Shown here: piece by piece, positions 1 to 7,732 of the stretch
Layout of the letters: each line of letters opens with the position of its first letter
How positions within the stretch are numbered: position 1 is the stretch's first letter
Assembly: GCA_021414245.1 (NCBI GenBank)
Contig: JAIOOU010000004.1
Span: 434,001 to 498,000, forward strand
Source of the DNA: Chloroflexota bacterium
Lineage (GTDB): Bacteria; Chloroflexota; Anaerolineae; Anaerolineales; Villigracilaceae
Direction of reading: 5' to 3'
Length of the DNA stretch: 64,000 nt
Position numbers and translations under genes: made by a program
Notes under the pieces: generated by a model
Told to the model about the DNA's origin: nothing
Seen by the model: only the letters and a program-made list of their open reading frames with translations
The model's database searches: none

Positions 1-1
1 T

Positions 2-655
2 GCGTTGACCATTGGTTTTGCGCGCCGTTTTGCTACCTACAAACGCGCGAACCTGATCCTGTCCGATATCGAACGACTGCTCGACATCATCAACCGTCCC
101 AACATGCCCGTGCAGATCATCTTTGCAGGCAAGGCCCATCCCGCGGATGAACCCGGCAAGGAATTGATCCAGAAAGTCTACCGCACCGTAAAAAAGGCTG
201 AGACGGGCGGGCGCCTGGTCTTCCTTGAAGACTACGATATGAATCTCGCACGCTACCTCGTGCAGGGTGTGGATGTGTGGATGAATACCCCGCGCCGCCC
301 CATGGAGGCCAGCGGTACTTCAGGCATGAAGGCCGCCATCAACGGCGTGCTGAACTTCTCCGTGCTCGATGGCTGGTGGCGCGAAGCCTATAACGAGACC
401 AACGGCTGGTCGATCGGCGAGGACAAGGAATATGAATCGAATGAGATCCAGGACTCGGCCGATGCGGAGGATCTGTATCACACCCTTGAGCATGAGATCA
501 TTCCCTTGTATTACAACCGCGACCCGAAGGAAATTTCACACGAATGGATCGCGATGATGAAGGACACCATGAAAACCGTCATCCCGCAATTTTCCACCCG
601 CCGCATGGTGAAGGAATACGTCGAGAAATTCTACGCACCGGCGTTGAAGAAATAA
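2..655 (+). CDS. glgP: Alpha-glucan phosphorylase, C-terminal fragment
   Basis: This is the last 218 codons of a GT35 alpha-glucan (glycogen/maltodextrin) phosphorylase, which releases glucose-1-phosphate from alpha-1,4-glucans in the cytoplasm. The reading frame is open to the left edge, so the start lies outside the window. The fragment begins in the conserved RRFATYKRA stretch and carries the EASGTSGMKAAING motif, whose Lys binds pyridoxal phosphate in this family. The sequence resembles the alpha-glucan phosphorylases of thermophiles and anaerobes more than the enteric GlgP type. It ends just before a perfect palindromic terminator. Family assignment is secure; the N-terminal half cannot be judged. 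Confidence 0.93.
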   Translation, partial: ALTIGFARRFATYKRANLILSDIERLLDIINRPNMPVQIIFAGKAHPADEPGKELIQKVYRTVKKAETGGRLVFLEDYDMNLARYLVQGVDVWMNTPRRPMEASGTSGMKAAINGVLNFSVLDGWWREAYNETNGWSIGEDKEYESNEIQDSADAEDLYHTLEHEIIPLYYNRDPKEISHEWIAMMKDTMKTVIPQFSTRRMVKEYVEKFYAPALKK

Positions 656-660
656 ATTGT

Positions 661-692
661 AAATGGAGGGGCGGGTACCCGCCCCTCCATTT
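661..692 (+). terminator. Perfect palindrome, terminator of glgP (REP-like)
   Basis: A 32-base perfect inverted repeat built on GGGGCGGGTACCCGCCCC is flanked by A and T runs. It follows the glgP stop by a few bases and should end transcription. The same GGGGCGG-type core recurs inside the glyA-gcvT coding sequence near 16.2 kb, so it may belong to a dispersed repeat family. Confidence 0.8.
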
Positions 693-706
693 TATTTGGA
701 GAAACC

Positions 707-1051
707 ATGTTTCCAGAAATTACGGTCACCGAACTGGCTGAAAAACTTAACTCGGACGAGAAATTTATCCTGTTGGATGTGCGTGAACTTGAGGAGTTGG
801 AGCATGCCCGTATCACAGACAGCAGGCTCGAGGTCACGCCGATGAGCCGCCTTGCCAATGAAGGCCCGGCAGCCCTGCCGGAGTCTGTTAAATCCGGGGG
901 AATTCCGGTCTATGTCATGTGTCATCATGGAAGCCGCAGCATGCAGGTCACGGGCTGGCTGATCCAGCAGGGATACAAACTGGTCATTAATGTCAGCGGG
1001 GGAATTGATGCGTATGCGCGCCGGGTCGATCCTTCGGTCGGATCCTATTAA
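707..1051 (+). CDS. Rhodanese-like domain protein
   Basis: A single rhodanese domain of 114 residues, likely a cytoplasmic sulfur-transfer or persulfide-carrying protein. The family hallmarks are the LLDVRE segment near residue 22 and the active-site loop CHHGSRS, with the catalytic Cys at residue 72 that would carry the persulfide. The start is supported by GGAG seven bases upstream of ATG. No partner protein is encoded alongside, so the acceptor is unknown. Length is typical for stand-alone single-domain rhodaneses such as GlpE. Confidence 0.9.
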   Translation: MFPEITVTELAEKLNSDEKFILLDVRELEELEHARITDSRLEVTPMSRLANEGPAALPESVKSGGIPVYVMCHHGSRSMQVTGWLIQQGYKLVINVSGGIDAYARRVDPSVGSY

Positions 1052-1079
1052 TTGCAGCGCAGGCTTATCCTGCAGGGTG

Positions 1080-1251
1080 TCCTTTAAACCAGACTGCCAT
1101 CCTTGCGGATGGCAATCGTGGTGCGCTGTGGCAATTCTTCCTTAGATCTCGGAGAGGGATGCCACAGCGCTGGGTTTACTGCTACTATTCATAAGTGACA
1201 TCACCTCCTCCATTTCATAGAATGGCATTTAATTGTGCGCCCCCACTCAGT
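1080..1251 (-). ncRNA. Candidate small structured transcript (minus strand)
   Basis: The gap between the rhodanese and the next gene holds a minus-strand unit: a strong promoter, about 58 bases of leader, a consensus ribosome site, a 16-codon ORF, an 11-bp stem (GCGCTGTGGCA with TGCCACAGCGC) that encloses the end of the ORF, and a GCAA-tetraloop hairpin (GCCATCC/GGATGGC). No clear U-run terminator follows, so the 3' end is a guess and the transcript may run antisense into the rhodanese gene. I do not recognise the RNA family. Confidence 0.45.
1142..1192 (-). CDS. Putative 16-residue leader peptide
   Basis: The ATG lies 11 bases after AGGAGG, within a ten-base stretch (AGGAGGTGAT) that is fully complementary to the 3' end of 16S rRNA, one of the strongest ribosome sites in the window. 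The encoded peptide is MNSSSKPSAVASLSEI. Its last codons form one arm of the 11-bp stem that follows, so translation would compete with folding. It may be a leader peptide or a small secreted or regulatory peptide; no function can be assigned. Confidence 0.4.
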   Translation of the reverse strand: MNSSSKPSAVASLSEI

Positions 1252-1257
1252 GTTGAA

Positions 1258-1286
1258 AGTATGTCACAAAATAAATCGGATGTCAA
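1258..1286 (-). promoter_or_regulatory. Sigma-70-type promoter for the small transcript
   Basis: On the minus strand the sequence reads TTGACA, a 17-base spacer, then CATACT. The -35 box is a perfect consensus and the spacing is ideal. Transcription would start near 1251, upstream of the 16-codon ORF. Confidence 0.6.
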
Positions 1287-1414
1287 TAGGCCGGATTTGG
1301 TTTCTCATGCACCTGTAAGGTGTCTTCCCCCGGTTTGAAGATTTGTGATACCTTTTGATAGTCTTCGCCAGAGGATCACGACTATCCTTTCTGAAACTTA
1401 ATCAGGAGAAAACT

Positions 1415-3010
1415 ATGAAGACCAATCCCAATAAGCTCTGGATCCCTGTATTTGCCCTTGGCTGGCTGTTCGATTTCCTGTTCTGGGAAAAGACCCCGGG
1501 CTTGAACTTTGCCATCTTTGCCACGGCCTGCCTGGTCGTGACTTTCTATCTGTTGTTGAGCGACGGGCTGCGCCCGGATCGCGCCAGCCTGATCCTGCTG
1601 CCCCTCTTCGGTTTTTTTGCGGCTGTGACCTTTATCCGCGCTGAGCCGATGACTGCCTTCCTGGCCCATGCCTTCACCCTGCTGGTGATGGCCCTGCTGG
1701 CAGTGACCTATCTGGGCGGGCGCTGGTATCTTTATACCATTTCAGATTATGTCTCGAAGGCGCTGAATTTGTTCGGCAGCACGCTGGTCCGCCCGATCAC
1801 CTATTTGACGGAGGTTCGCAAGGCACAAAGTGAGGCCGGCATTCAACCTTCGAAGCGGAGCATCTGGCCGGTGGTGCGCGGCATTGTCATTGCCCTGCCC
1901 GTCATTGCGATTTTTGCATCCCTGCTGGCTTCTGCGGATGTGATCTTCGGCCAGAGGCTGCAGGACCTGATCGACTGGTTCAATATCGACGATCTGCCTC
2001 AATTGATCTTCCGCCTGGTTTATATTGTCGTCATTGGGTATGCGCTTGCCGGTGTAATTCTGCACGCGGCCTCCGAATCAAAGGACGCCAGACTTGCCAA
2101 TGAGGACAAGCCTTTCATTCCGCCCTTCCTGGGTTACGTGGAATCCACGATCGTGCTGGGCAGTGTGGTGATTTTATTTGGCGCCTTTGTGATGGTCCAA
2201 TTCCAGTATTTCTTTGGCGGCCAGACCAACATTCACATTGACGGTTATACCTATGCCGAATATGCCCGCCGCGGATTCGGCGAACTGGTCACAGTGGCAT
2301 TTTTTGCCCTGCTCATGCTGCTGACCCTGACCGCTGTCACCCGGCGCGAAACGGAAACACAGCGCCGCATTTACTCCGGTTTGGGTGTGGCCCTGGTGGC
2401 TCTGCTGTTGGTCATGCTGGTGTCTGCTTTCAAACGCCTTGGTTTGTATGAGGCGGTTTATGGCTTCTCCCGCCTGCGCACGTATACCCATGTTTTCCTG
2501 ATCTGGATCGGCCTGCTGTTGGTGGTGACCATTGTGCTGGAGATCCTGCGCCGCGAACGGCAGTTCATGTTCGCGGCCCTGGTCGTTTCCCTTGGCTTTG
2601 CCGCCACTCTTCCCATCCTGAACGTGGACAGCTTTATTGTGAAACAGAATATCCGGCGTGAAATTAATGCCCAGTCAGCGGATCGCGTCGATCTGGATGC
2701 GCAGTATTTTCTGGACCTCTCTGACGATGCGGTTCCCGCCCTTGTGGCAGCGTATCGGACTCCGTCCGTGCCTGATTCGGTCCATGAAAAACTGGGTGCC
2801 GCCCTGGCCTGTGTCAACCACGAGCGCAGGCAGGATCAGAAAAAATTAACCTGGCAGTCCTTTCAGTTTGCGCGCTTCAATGCCGATCAAGCCCTGGCTT
2901 TGATTCAAAAGGAAATCAAGGGATACAAGGTGACGGATACCGATTATCCCGCCACTGTAACCACCCCCTCGGGCGGTGAATTTTCCTGCTCGTCCTATTA
3001 TTATGATTAG
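1415..3010 (+). CDS. DUF4173/DUF4153-like polytopic membrane protein
   Basis: A 531-residue integral membrane protein with about ten or more hydrophobic segments in the first 420 residues and a soluble, HEAT-like C-terminal tail of about 110 residues. The segment around YARRGFGELV, followed by two more helices and an RLRTYTH stretch, resembles the DUF4173 family; function is unknown. I chose the ATG at 1415, which follows AGGAGAAAACT, over an upstream ATG at 1355 in the same frame that has no ribosome site. It stands alone between the small minus-strand transcript and the DsbA-family gene. Confidence 0.8.
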   Translation: MKTNPNKLWIPVFALGWLFDFLFWEKTPGLNFAIFATACLVVTFYLLLSDGLRPDRASLILLPLFGFFAAVTFIRAEPMTAFLAHAFTLLVMALLAVTYLGGRWYLYTISDYVSKALNLFGSTLVRPITYLTEVRKAQSEAGIQPSKRSIWPVVRGIVIALPVIAIFASLLASADVIFGQRLQDLIDWFNIDDLPQLIFRLVYIVVIGYALAGVILHAASESKDARLANEDKPFIPPFLGYVESTIVLGSVVILFGAFVMVQFQYFFGGQTNIHIDGYTYAEYARRGFGELVTVAFFALLMLLTLTAVTRRETETQRRIYSGLGVALVALLLVMLVSAFKRLGLYEAVYGFSRLRTYTHVFLIWIGLLLVVTIVLEILRRERQFMFAALVVSLGFAATLPILNVDSFIVKQNIRREINAQSADRVDLDAQYFLDLSDDAVPALVAAYRTPSVPDSVHEKLGAALACVNHERRQDQKKLTWQSFQFARFNADQALALIQKEIKGYKVTDTDYPATVTTPSGGEFSCSSYYYD

Positions 3011-3096
3011 CGGTTCCATCCGCGGTCAGGGACCGGGTAAGAAGCATCCGGCATTGGCAGTCTACTCACTATTCTGTTCGCAAAAAGGAACTGTCA

Positions 3097-3708
3097 ATGG
3101 ACTTCAAACTGACCATTTACTCCGATTACATCTGACCGTGGTGCTATGTCGGCCAGGGTGTGGTCGACCAACTGAAAGCTAAATACAAGGTGGATCTGGA
3201 ATGGCGCCCATATTATTTGCATCCGGATACCCCGCCCGGGGGCATGGACCTGCCCGATTACATTCGCAGGGCCCGTGCCAACGGTTCGGATGAACGCCTG
3301 CAGGGCATGGCAGATATGCATGGCATGCCCTTCAAGTCACCGGACCGGATTTACAACACACGCATTGCCCATGAAGCCACGGAATATGCCCGCGGGCACG
3401 GAAAGGCGATCGAGTTCCATCACGTGGTCTTCCGCCAGGTCTATGCCGAAGGCCTGGATGTCAGCAAGTGGGAGGTCCTGCGTGCCGCCGCCGTGGAAGT
3501 CCGCCTGGATGCCGATGATATGCAAGCAGTGGTGGACAGCGGAAAATATACCGCTGAAGTGGCGAGGCAGGTTCAATATGCCCAGCAGATCGGGGTGACC
3601 GGTGTGCCCACCTATGTGATCAATGACCGCTACGCGGTCGTCGGAGCCCAGCCCTACGAAGCCTTCCAGCGGGCGCTGGCCCAGATCGCGAAGAATAGTC
3701 AATCATAA
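3097..3708 (+). CDS. DsbA/FrnE-family oxidoreductase, probable selenoprotein
   Basis: A thioredoxin-fold oxidoreductase of the FrnE/DsbA type, 203 residues if read through an in-frame TGA at 3133-3135. ATG at 3097 has AAGGA seven bases upstream. The first 12 codons give MDFKLTIYSDYI, then TGA, then PWCYVG. FrnE-like proteins have CPWC here, so the TGA sits exactly at the first catalytic Cys and the motif becomes U-P-W-C. The rest of the family is intact, including the cis-proline loop GVTGVPTYVI near residue 176. A hairpin suited to a bacterial SECIS begins 12 bases after the TGA. Otherwise only a truncated start at GTG 3160 would exist, which would lack the active site. A sequencing error (TGC to TGA) is the main alternative. 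Confidence 0.8.
3148..3168 (+). promoter_or_regulatory. Candidate SECIS hairpin after the in-frame TGA
   Basis: A 7-bp stem, GTCGGCC with GGTCGAC including one G-U pair, closes a seven-base loop AGGGTGT. The loop starts 19 bases after the TGA and contains GGU, matching the distance and loop type of bacterial SECIS elements that bind SelB. The fold was made by eye. Confidence 0.5.
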
Positions 3709-3746
3709 AAGGCTCCGGCAAAATTTTGCCGGAGCCTTTTATGATT
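3701..3746. terminator. Bidirectional terminator, 46-base perfect palindrome
   Basis: Arms of 23 bases around AAAAGGCTCCGGCAAAA have flanking A and T runs in both directions. It separates the plus-strand DsbA-family gene from the minus-strand gene pair that converges on it. It overlaps the stop codon of the former. Confidence 0.9.
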
Positions 3747-3757
3747 TGAAGGAGAAT

Positions 3758-4042
3758 TTAACGCGGCTGTCCGCGGACCTGGAATTTCAGGCTGTTTACA
3801 AGGGTTTGAATTTCATCTGGAGCTGGTGGGTGTAACTCTGTGTGATGAAAGACAACCGTCAACACAAAAGGTCCCTGATGGTCTTCAATCGGCATCCATT
3901 CAAGGGTAAGCAAGATGCCGGGGCGTCCAGATATGTTCACGCGATGATGGTCGTATCTCACCAGCTCTTCAGCCTGCTCCCGCGAGCAAATCGCAATGGC
4001 CTGGTCCGGATTGATCTGATTGAAATTGGAGGGACGCGGCAT
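3758..4042 (-). CDS. Small conserved-looking protein, unknown
   Basis: A 94-residue soluble protein with no domain I recognise. It has several alternating hydrophobic segments (ILLTLEWMPI, FVLTVVFHHTEL) that suggest a small beta-rich fold, and no signal peptide or membrane helix. Its ATG lies only a few bases after the TAG stop of the acyltransferase gene, so the two are probably translated from one message. The position directly before the bidirectional terminator supports a real gene ending there. The overlapping plus-strand frame has no ribosome site or family resemblance. Confidence 0.6.
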   Translation of the reverse strand: MPRPSNFNQINPDQAIAICSREQAEELVRYDHHRVNISGRPGILLTLEWMPIEDHQGPFVLTVVFHHTELHPPAPDEIQTLVNSLKFQVRGQPR

Positions 4043-4045
4043 GGT

Positions 4046-5074
4046 CTAGCGGGGTGAAGTCGATGGTTTGCCCAGCAAAACATTAAATCCGGTCGGGAAA
4101 AAACGCCGGAGGGAACCCAGCAAAAATATGGAGACCAGCAGGACCACGAGTGGAAAGCTGATCTGCCAAAGAGGATCCTCCAACAAATCAGGCAGGAAGG
4201 GTCTGATGAGACCGTTTAGTATGATAGCTGTGATGGGATGGATGAGATAGATGCCGAGCGAATAGTCCCTGCCCCAACTGCTGATCAGCGGATGGCCGAG
4301 GAATTTCAGGTTGCTTAAGGCGAGGCCTGCCATGCCAATGCCAAAGGGGATGGTGCCGATCAAAAACTCATGATCGTAAGGGGGAATGCCGAATCTGTCA
4401 TAGAGAAATCTTGCTTCGAAGACTTGCATACCCGCGCCGATCAGGATCAGGATCACGCTGGCCCACCAAGCCGGCTGACCTTTTTGATGAAGTAAAAAGC
4501 CGATCGAAAGAAAAGGGATGGACAGCCAGACTCCGCCGGTGACATAGTCGGCAGGCAGGCCGATCCCAGAGCCGGCGTAGGATCCGGACAGCAGGGCAAG
4601 AATCACCGCCAGAATGGCAAAAATCCCCAAAAGCCACTTCAAGTTCAAGTTGTAACAAAACGCAACCATCCAATAACCAAGGATGAGGGAAGGCAAAAAC
4701 CAAAGATGAGTAAAATTCCCAAAGTAAATAAAGAAGGGCGACAGGATGCGTTTCAGGGATGCTGCCAGCCCATACTGACCCGCCACAACGATCGCATATA
4801 CAAAAGACCAGATCAAAAATACAAGGATCAACCGTTCAATGGCCGGCTGGATGTTGAGTTTGCCCGCTTTTGCATTTTGCACGGCCAGGAAGTAGCCGCT
4901 GACGATGAAGAAAAATGGAATTGCCCAGCGGCTCATCAATCGCAATCCGATCGCGATCTCACCCGGGATATTGGGATATCCCACATGCAGGATGATCACT
5001 CCCAGGGCAGCCAGCAGGCGGAAGGCGTCCACGGATTGATTTCGCGGCCGGGTGGGGTTTGAAGGATTTGTCAT
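4046..5074 (-). CDS. Acyltransferase 3 (OafA/YrhL-like) membrane protein
   Basis: An integral membrane acyltransferase of 342 residues with about ten transmembrane helices. The N-terminus has the family signature SVDAFRLLAALGVIILHVG, whose Arg and His are needed for transfer of acyl groups, usually acetyl, to sugars or lipids on the outer face. The helix with FFFIVSGYFLA is also typical. The substrate cannot be read from the sequence, and no glycosyltransferase is nearby. It heads a two-gene operon with the small protein downstream. Confidence 0.88.
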   Translation of the reverse strand: MTNPSNPTRPRNQSVDAFRLLAALGVIILHVGYPNIPGEIAIGLRLMSRWAIPFFFIVSGYFLAVQNAKAGKLNIQPAIERLILVFLIWSFVYAIVVAGQYGLAASLKRILSPFFIYFGNFTHLWFLPSLILGYWMVAFCYNLNLKWLLGIFAILAVILALLSGSYAGSGIGLPADYVTGGVWLSIPFLSIGFLLHQKGQPAWWASVILILIGAGMQVFEARFLYDRFGIPPYDHEFLIGTIPFGIGMAGLALSNLKFLGHPLISSWGRDYSLGIYLIHPITAIILNGLIRPFLPDLLEDPLWQISFPLVVLLVSIFLLGSLRRFFPTGFNVLLGKPSTSPR

Positions 5075-5216
5075 CTTTCCAAATTATAACCAGTTTGTTG
5101 CAGTCTCCTGATCTGCCCGGCACCCCGGAGATCATCCGTATATCCCTTCCGGCCGGTATGCTATACTACGTCAAAATTCAGTCTTCAGCATTCATCCTTT
5201 TTCAGGCAGGATATTC

Positions 5217-6026
5217 ATGGATAAAACCAATCTTGAAATCCCAACAGAATTATTGGAAGCCGCAAAGATCACCGCGGAGGAGGCCAGGACCCAGCTGGCG
5301 ATCCGTTTATACCAGCTTCATAAATTGAATGACGAACAGGCCCTGGCATTGGCCGGGGATTCGAAGGTCATTGAAAGCCTGGCCTGGACCCATCAGGAAA
5401 CCGGCCGAATCGATCTGGATGAATTTCTGTCCTGGGCCTCTCATGACCTGAAGACCCCGTTGAATGCCATCATCGGTTTTACAAAAGTCGTGTTGAAGGG
5501 CATTGACGGCCCGGTCAACGAAATGCAAAGCACGGACCTGACCACGGCCTTCAACGGCGGACAGCGCATGCTGACCCTGGTCAACAACCTGGTTGTGATG
5601 GCGCGTTTGAACAGGGGTGAGATCAAACTGACACGCAAGGAAGTCAATCTTGCCGAATTGATCGGCGAGGCCATGGATTCCTGGAAAACCCAAAACCTCA
5701 AAATACCCCTGACCTCCAGTATCACGATCATCAACCCCGCTTTTCGCGTGGACAGCGGCCACGTGCGTACGATCATTTCCGATCTTCTGACCTATGCCGC
5801 GATCCGTGTGAGCGAGGGCGCCGTCTCTCTTGCTGCGGGCGACGATCACAAGGAGGTCAGAGTGACCGTCCAAAGCAGGGGCAATAAATTGCGCGATAAA
5901 TCCGAAATGGATTCTGCCATGTTGGGATTCATCAGCTCCGCCTTGGTCAACTTGCACGGGGGAAAAATGGACGAGCCGCGGGAAACCGAAGACGGGTTGC
6001 TGCTTGGCTTTTCCCTGCCCCGCTAA
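5217..6026 (+). CDS. UPF0175-like domain fused to a HisKA domain, degenerate kinase
   Basis: A 269-residue soluble protein. Residues 20-55 (EEARTQLAIRLYQLHKL and AGDSKVIESLAW) resemble the UPF0175 helix-turn-helix family. Residues 65-135 form a HisKA dimerisation domain with the phospho-acceptor His at residue 76 (WASHDLKTPLNAIIGF). The C-terminal third lies where the HATPase domain should be but shows no recognisable N, G1 or G2 box, so ATP binding is doubtful. It may act as a phosphotransfer or dimerisation module for another kinase. The ATG is preceded by CAGGCAGGATATTC. No response regulator is adjacent. Confidence 0.7.
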   Translation: MDKTNLEIPTELLEAAKITAEEARTQLAIRLYQLHKLNDEQALALAGDSKVIESLAWTHQETGRIDLDEFLSWASHDLKTPLNAIIGFTKVVLKGIDGPVNEMQSTDLTTAFNGGQRMLTLVNNLVVMARLNRGEIKLTRKEVNLAELIGEAMDSWKTQNLKIPLTSSITIINPAFRVDSGHVRTIISDLLTYAAIRVSEGAVSLAAGDDHKEVRVTVQSRGNKLRDKSEMDSAMLGFISSALVNLHGGKMDEPRETEDGLLLGFSLPR

Positions 6027-6076
6027 CCCCGCCTGCGCACCATCCGACGACGGTATACGAACAACAAAGGTGGATC

Positions 6077-6586
6077 ATGCTTAAGACCCTGCGCCACATC
6101 CTTGCCATATTGGCATTGCCGTTCATGGCAGTCATCGTGATGCCCGCCTGGTTGTCCCATCAATTCATCCAATATGACACCCGCCGGATCGGGACGACAC
6201 CGGCGGCCCTGACGGGCCTGGTGGCAGGTGCCCTGTTCGTTTGGGTCGGTTTCACTTTCTTTGTCTGGTGCGTGAACCTGTTTGCCATCATCGGCCAGGG
6301 GACTCTGGCTCCCTGGGATCCGACCCGCAGGCTGGTGGTGTCCGGACCATACCGTCATGTCCGCAATCCCATGATAAGCGCGGTCGCCATGATGCTGATC
6401 GGCCAGTCCCTGTTTTGGGGCTCCTGGGTGATCGGGCTGTGGGCGGGGATCTTTATCCTGATCAACCATTTCTATTTCATATTTTCAGAGGAACCGGGGT
6501 TGGAAAAACGCTTTGGTGAAAGTTATCTGCGCTACAAGGCCAATGTCCCGAGATGGATCCCCCGTCTCAGGCCATGGATGGATTGA
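6077..6586 (+). CDS. Isoprenylcysteine carboxyl methyltransferase-family protein
   Basis: A 169-residue membrane protein with four to five hydrophobic segments and the signature of the ICMT/PEMT membrane methyltransferases. This is GPYRHVRNPM near residue 95, followed by the acidic cluster EEPGLEKRFGESY and the ending VPRWIPR. Such proteins use S-adenosylmethionine to methylate small or lipid substrates at the membrane; the bacterial substrate is usually unknown. The start has AGGTGG six bases upstream. It converges on the beta-propeller gene with only eight bases between stops. Confidence 0.85.
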   Translation: MLKTLRHILAILALPFMAVIVMPAWLSHQFIQYDTRRIGTTPAALTGLVAGALFVWVGFTFFVWCVNLFAIIGQGTLAPWDPTRRLVVSGPYRHVRNPMISAVAMMLIGQSLFWGSWVIGLWAGIFILINHFYFIFSEEPGLEKRFGESYLRYKANVPRWIPRLRPWMD

Positions 6587-6594
6587 ACCCGTTA

Positions 6595-7638
6595 TTATTT
6601 TCCCCAGCGCGGCTGCCAGTCTGAAATCGGATCGTTCGTTAAGCGGGTCAGCCCGCTGCCATCCGGGTGGATGATATAGATCTCGTTGTTCCCGTCCCGA
6701 AAGGACGCAAAGGCGATCCAGTTCCCATCCGGCGACCAGCTTGGCCCAAGATTATCCCCGCCCTGCGTGAGCTGCACCAATCCGGTCCCGTCGACATTGA
6801 TGACATAGATATTATGGTCCCCTTTTGGACCTGCATAGAATGCGAGCCTCGCATCATCCGGTGACCAGGAACTGCGCCCGCCCATCGCGGGCAGATCCGT
6901 CACCTGACGAACATTCGAACCGTCCTGGTTCATGACGAACAATTGCCGTGCCCCGGCCCGGGAGGAGGCAAAGGCGATCATCGAACCATTCGTAGACCAG
7001 GTCGGGTCGATATCATCGGAGGCAGTCAGGGGGTGCGGGTTCGATCCGTCCGGTTTCATCAGCCACAGGCCATTGCCGTTATTGGTAAAAATGATCCACT
7101 CGCCGGTTGGCGAGAGCTCCGGTGCATACAAGCTGCCGATCTCCCTTGTCAGGCGCTGCATTCCATCACCGTTGATATCGATCGAATAGATCTCAAAGCC
7201 TCCGCTGCGACGCGAGGAAAAATAGATCGTCTCCCCATCGGGGGATATGGAGGCATAAAAGGCGGTCGCTTCCATATTCGTTAATTGCCTGCGGCCGGTC
7301 CCATCTGCATTCATCAGGCAGATCTGATCGATCTGCCTGATGAAACATGTGAAAACGATCCTGCCTGTTGGAGTTGCGTCCCCAATAAAACCGGGGACCG
7401 GAGAGGGAATCAATGTCGACGGGGGATTTTCGGGCGTTGAGGTTGTGGTGAAGGGGGTGTTTGTGGGAAGTTCAAATGGCGAACTGACAAACGGCGTTAA
7501 GGCGGGCTCTGGATTGGATGGTTTTGCCCAAAGGAAGGCAAACGCGATGGCCAGGATGCACGATCCCGCCACTCCGCAGCCAATGCCGGCCAGGAGGATC
7601 TTGTCCAGTGTGGAGAAAAGTTTGTTGGGTGAGGACAT
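6595..7638 (-). CDS. Membrane-anchored TolB-like WD40/PD40 beta-propeller protein
   Basis: A 347-residue protein with one N-terminal transmembrane segment (residues 14-38), a Thr/Pro/Ser-rich linker (residues 45-85), and about six PD40 repeats that should form a propeller outside the membrane. The repeats show the typical NADGTGRRQLT and SWSPDGNWIAFAS pattern. PD40 propellers bind proteins or glycans and often lack catalytic activity. No Cys lipobox is present, so it is anchored by the helix. It is divergent from the aldo/keto reductase gene, with about 95 bases shared upstream. Confidence 0.86.
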   Translation of the reverse strand: MSSPNKLFSTLDKILLAGIGCGVAGSCILAIAFAFLWAKPSNPEPALTPFVSSPFELPTNTPFTTTSTPENPPSTLIPSPVPGFIGDATPTGRIVFTCFIRQIDQICLMNADGTGRRQLTNMEATAFYASISPDGETIYFSSRRSGGFEIYSIDINGDGMQRLTREIGSLYAPELSPTGEWIIFTNNGNGLWLMKPDGSNPHPLTASDDIDPTWSTNGSMIAFASSRAGARQLFVMNQDGSNVRQVTDLPAMGGRSSWSPDDARLAFYAGPKGDHNIYVINVDGTGLVQLTQGGDNLGPSWSPDGNWIAFASFRDGNNEIYIIHPDGSGLTRLTNDPISDWQPRWGK

Positions 7639-7732
7639 GCTCGTGCCTGTATTCTATTCGATTCACCGGCGGAATACTATATAATGAAAATGCAGATACA
7701 GTATCTTATTTTTCCGGTTCCAGGAGGAACTT

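Noticed and set aside
3097-3159. Calling the DsbA-family gene a pseudogene because of the in-frame TGA
   Set aside because: The TGA falls precisely at the redox Cys position, a SECIS-like hairpin follows, and the rest of the gene is undamaged; selenocysteine explains all three better than decay.
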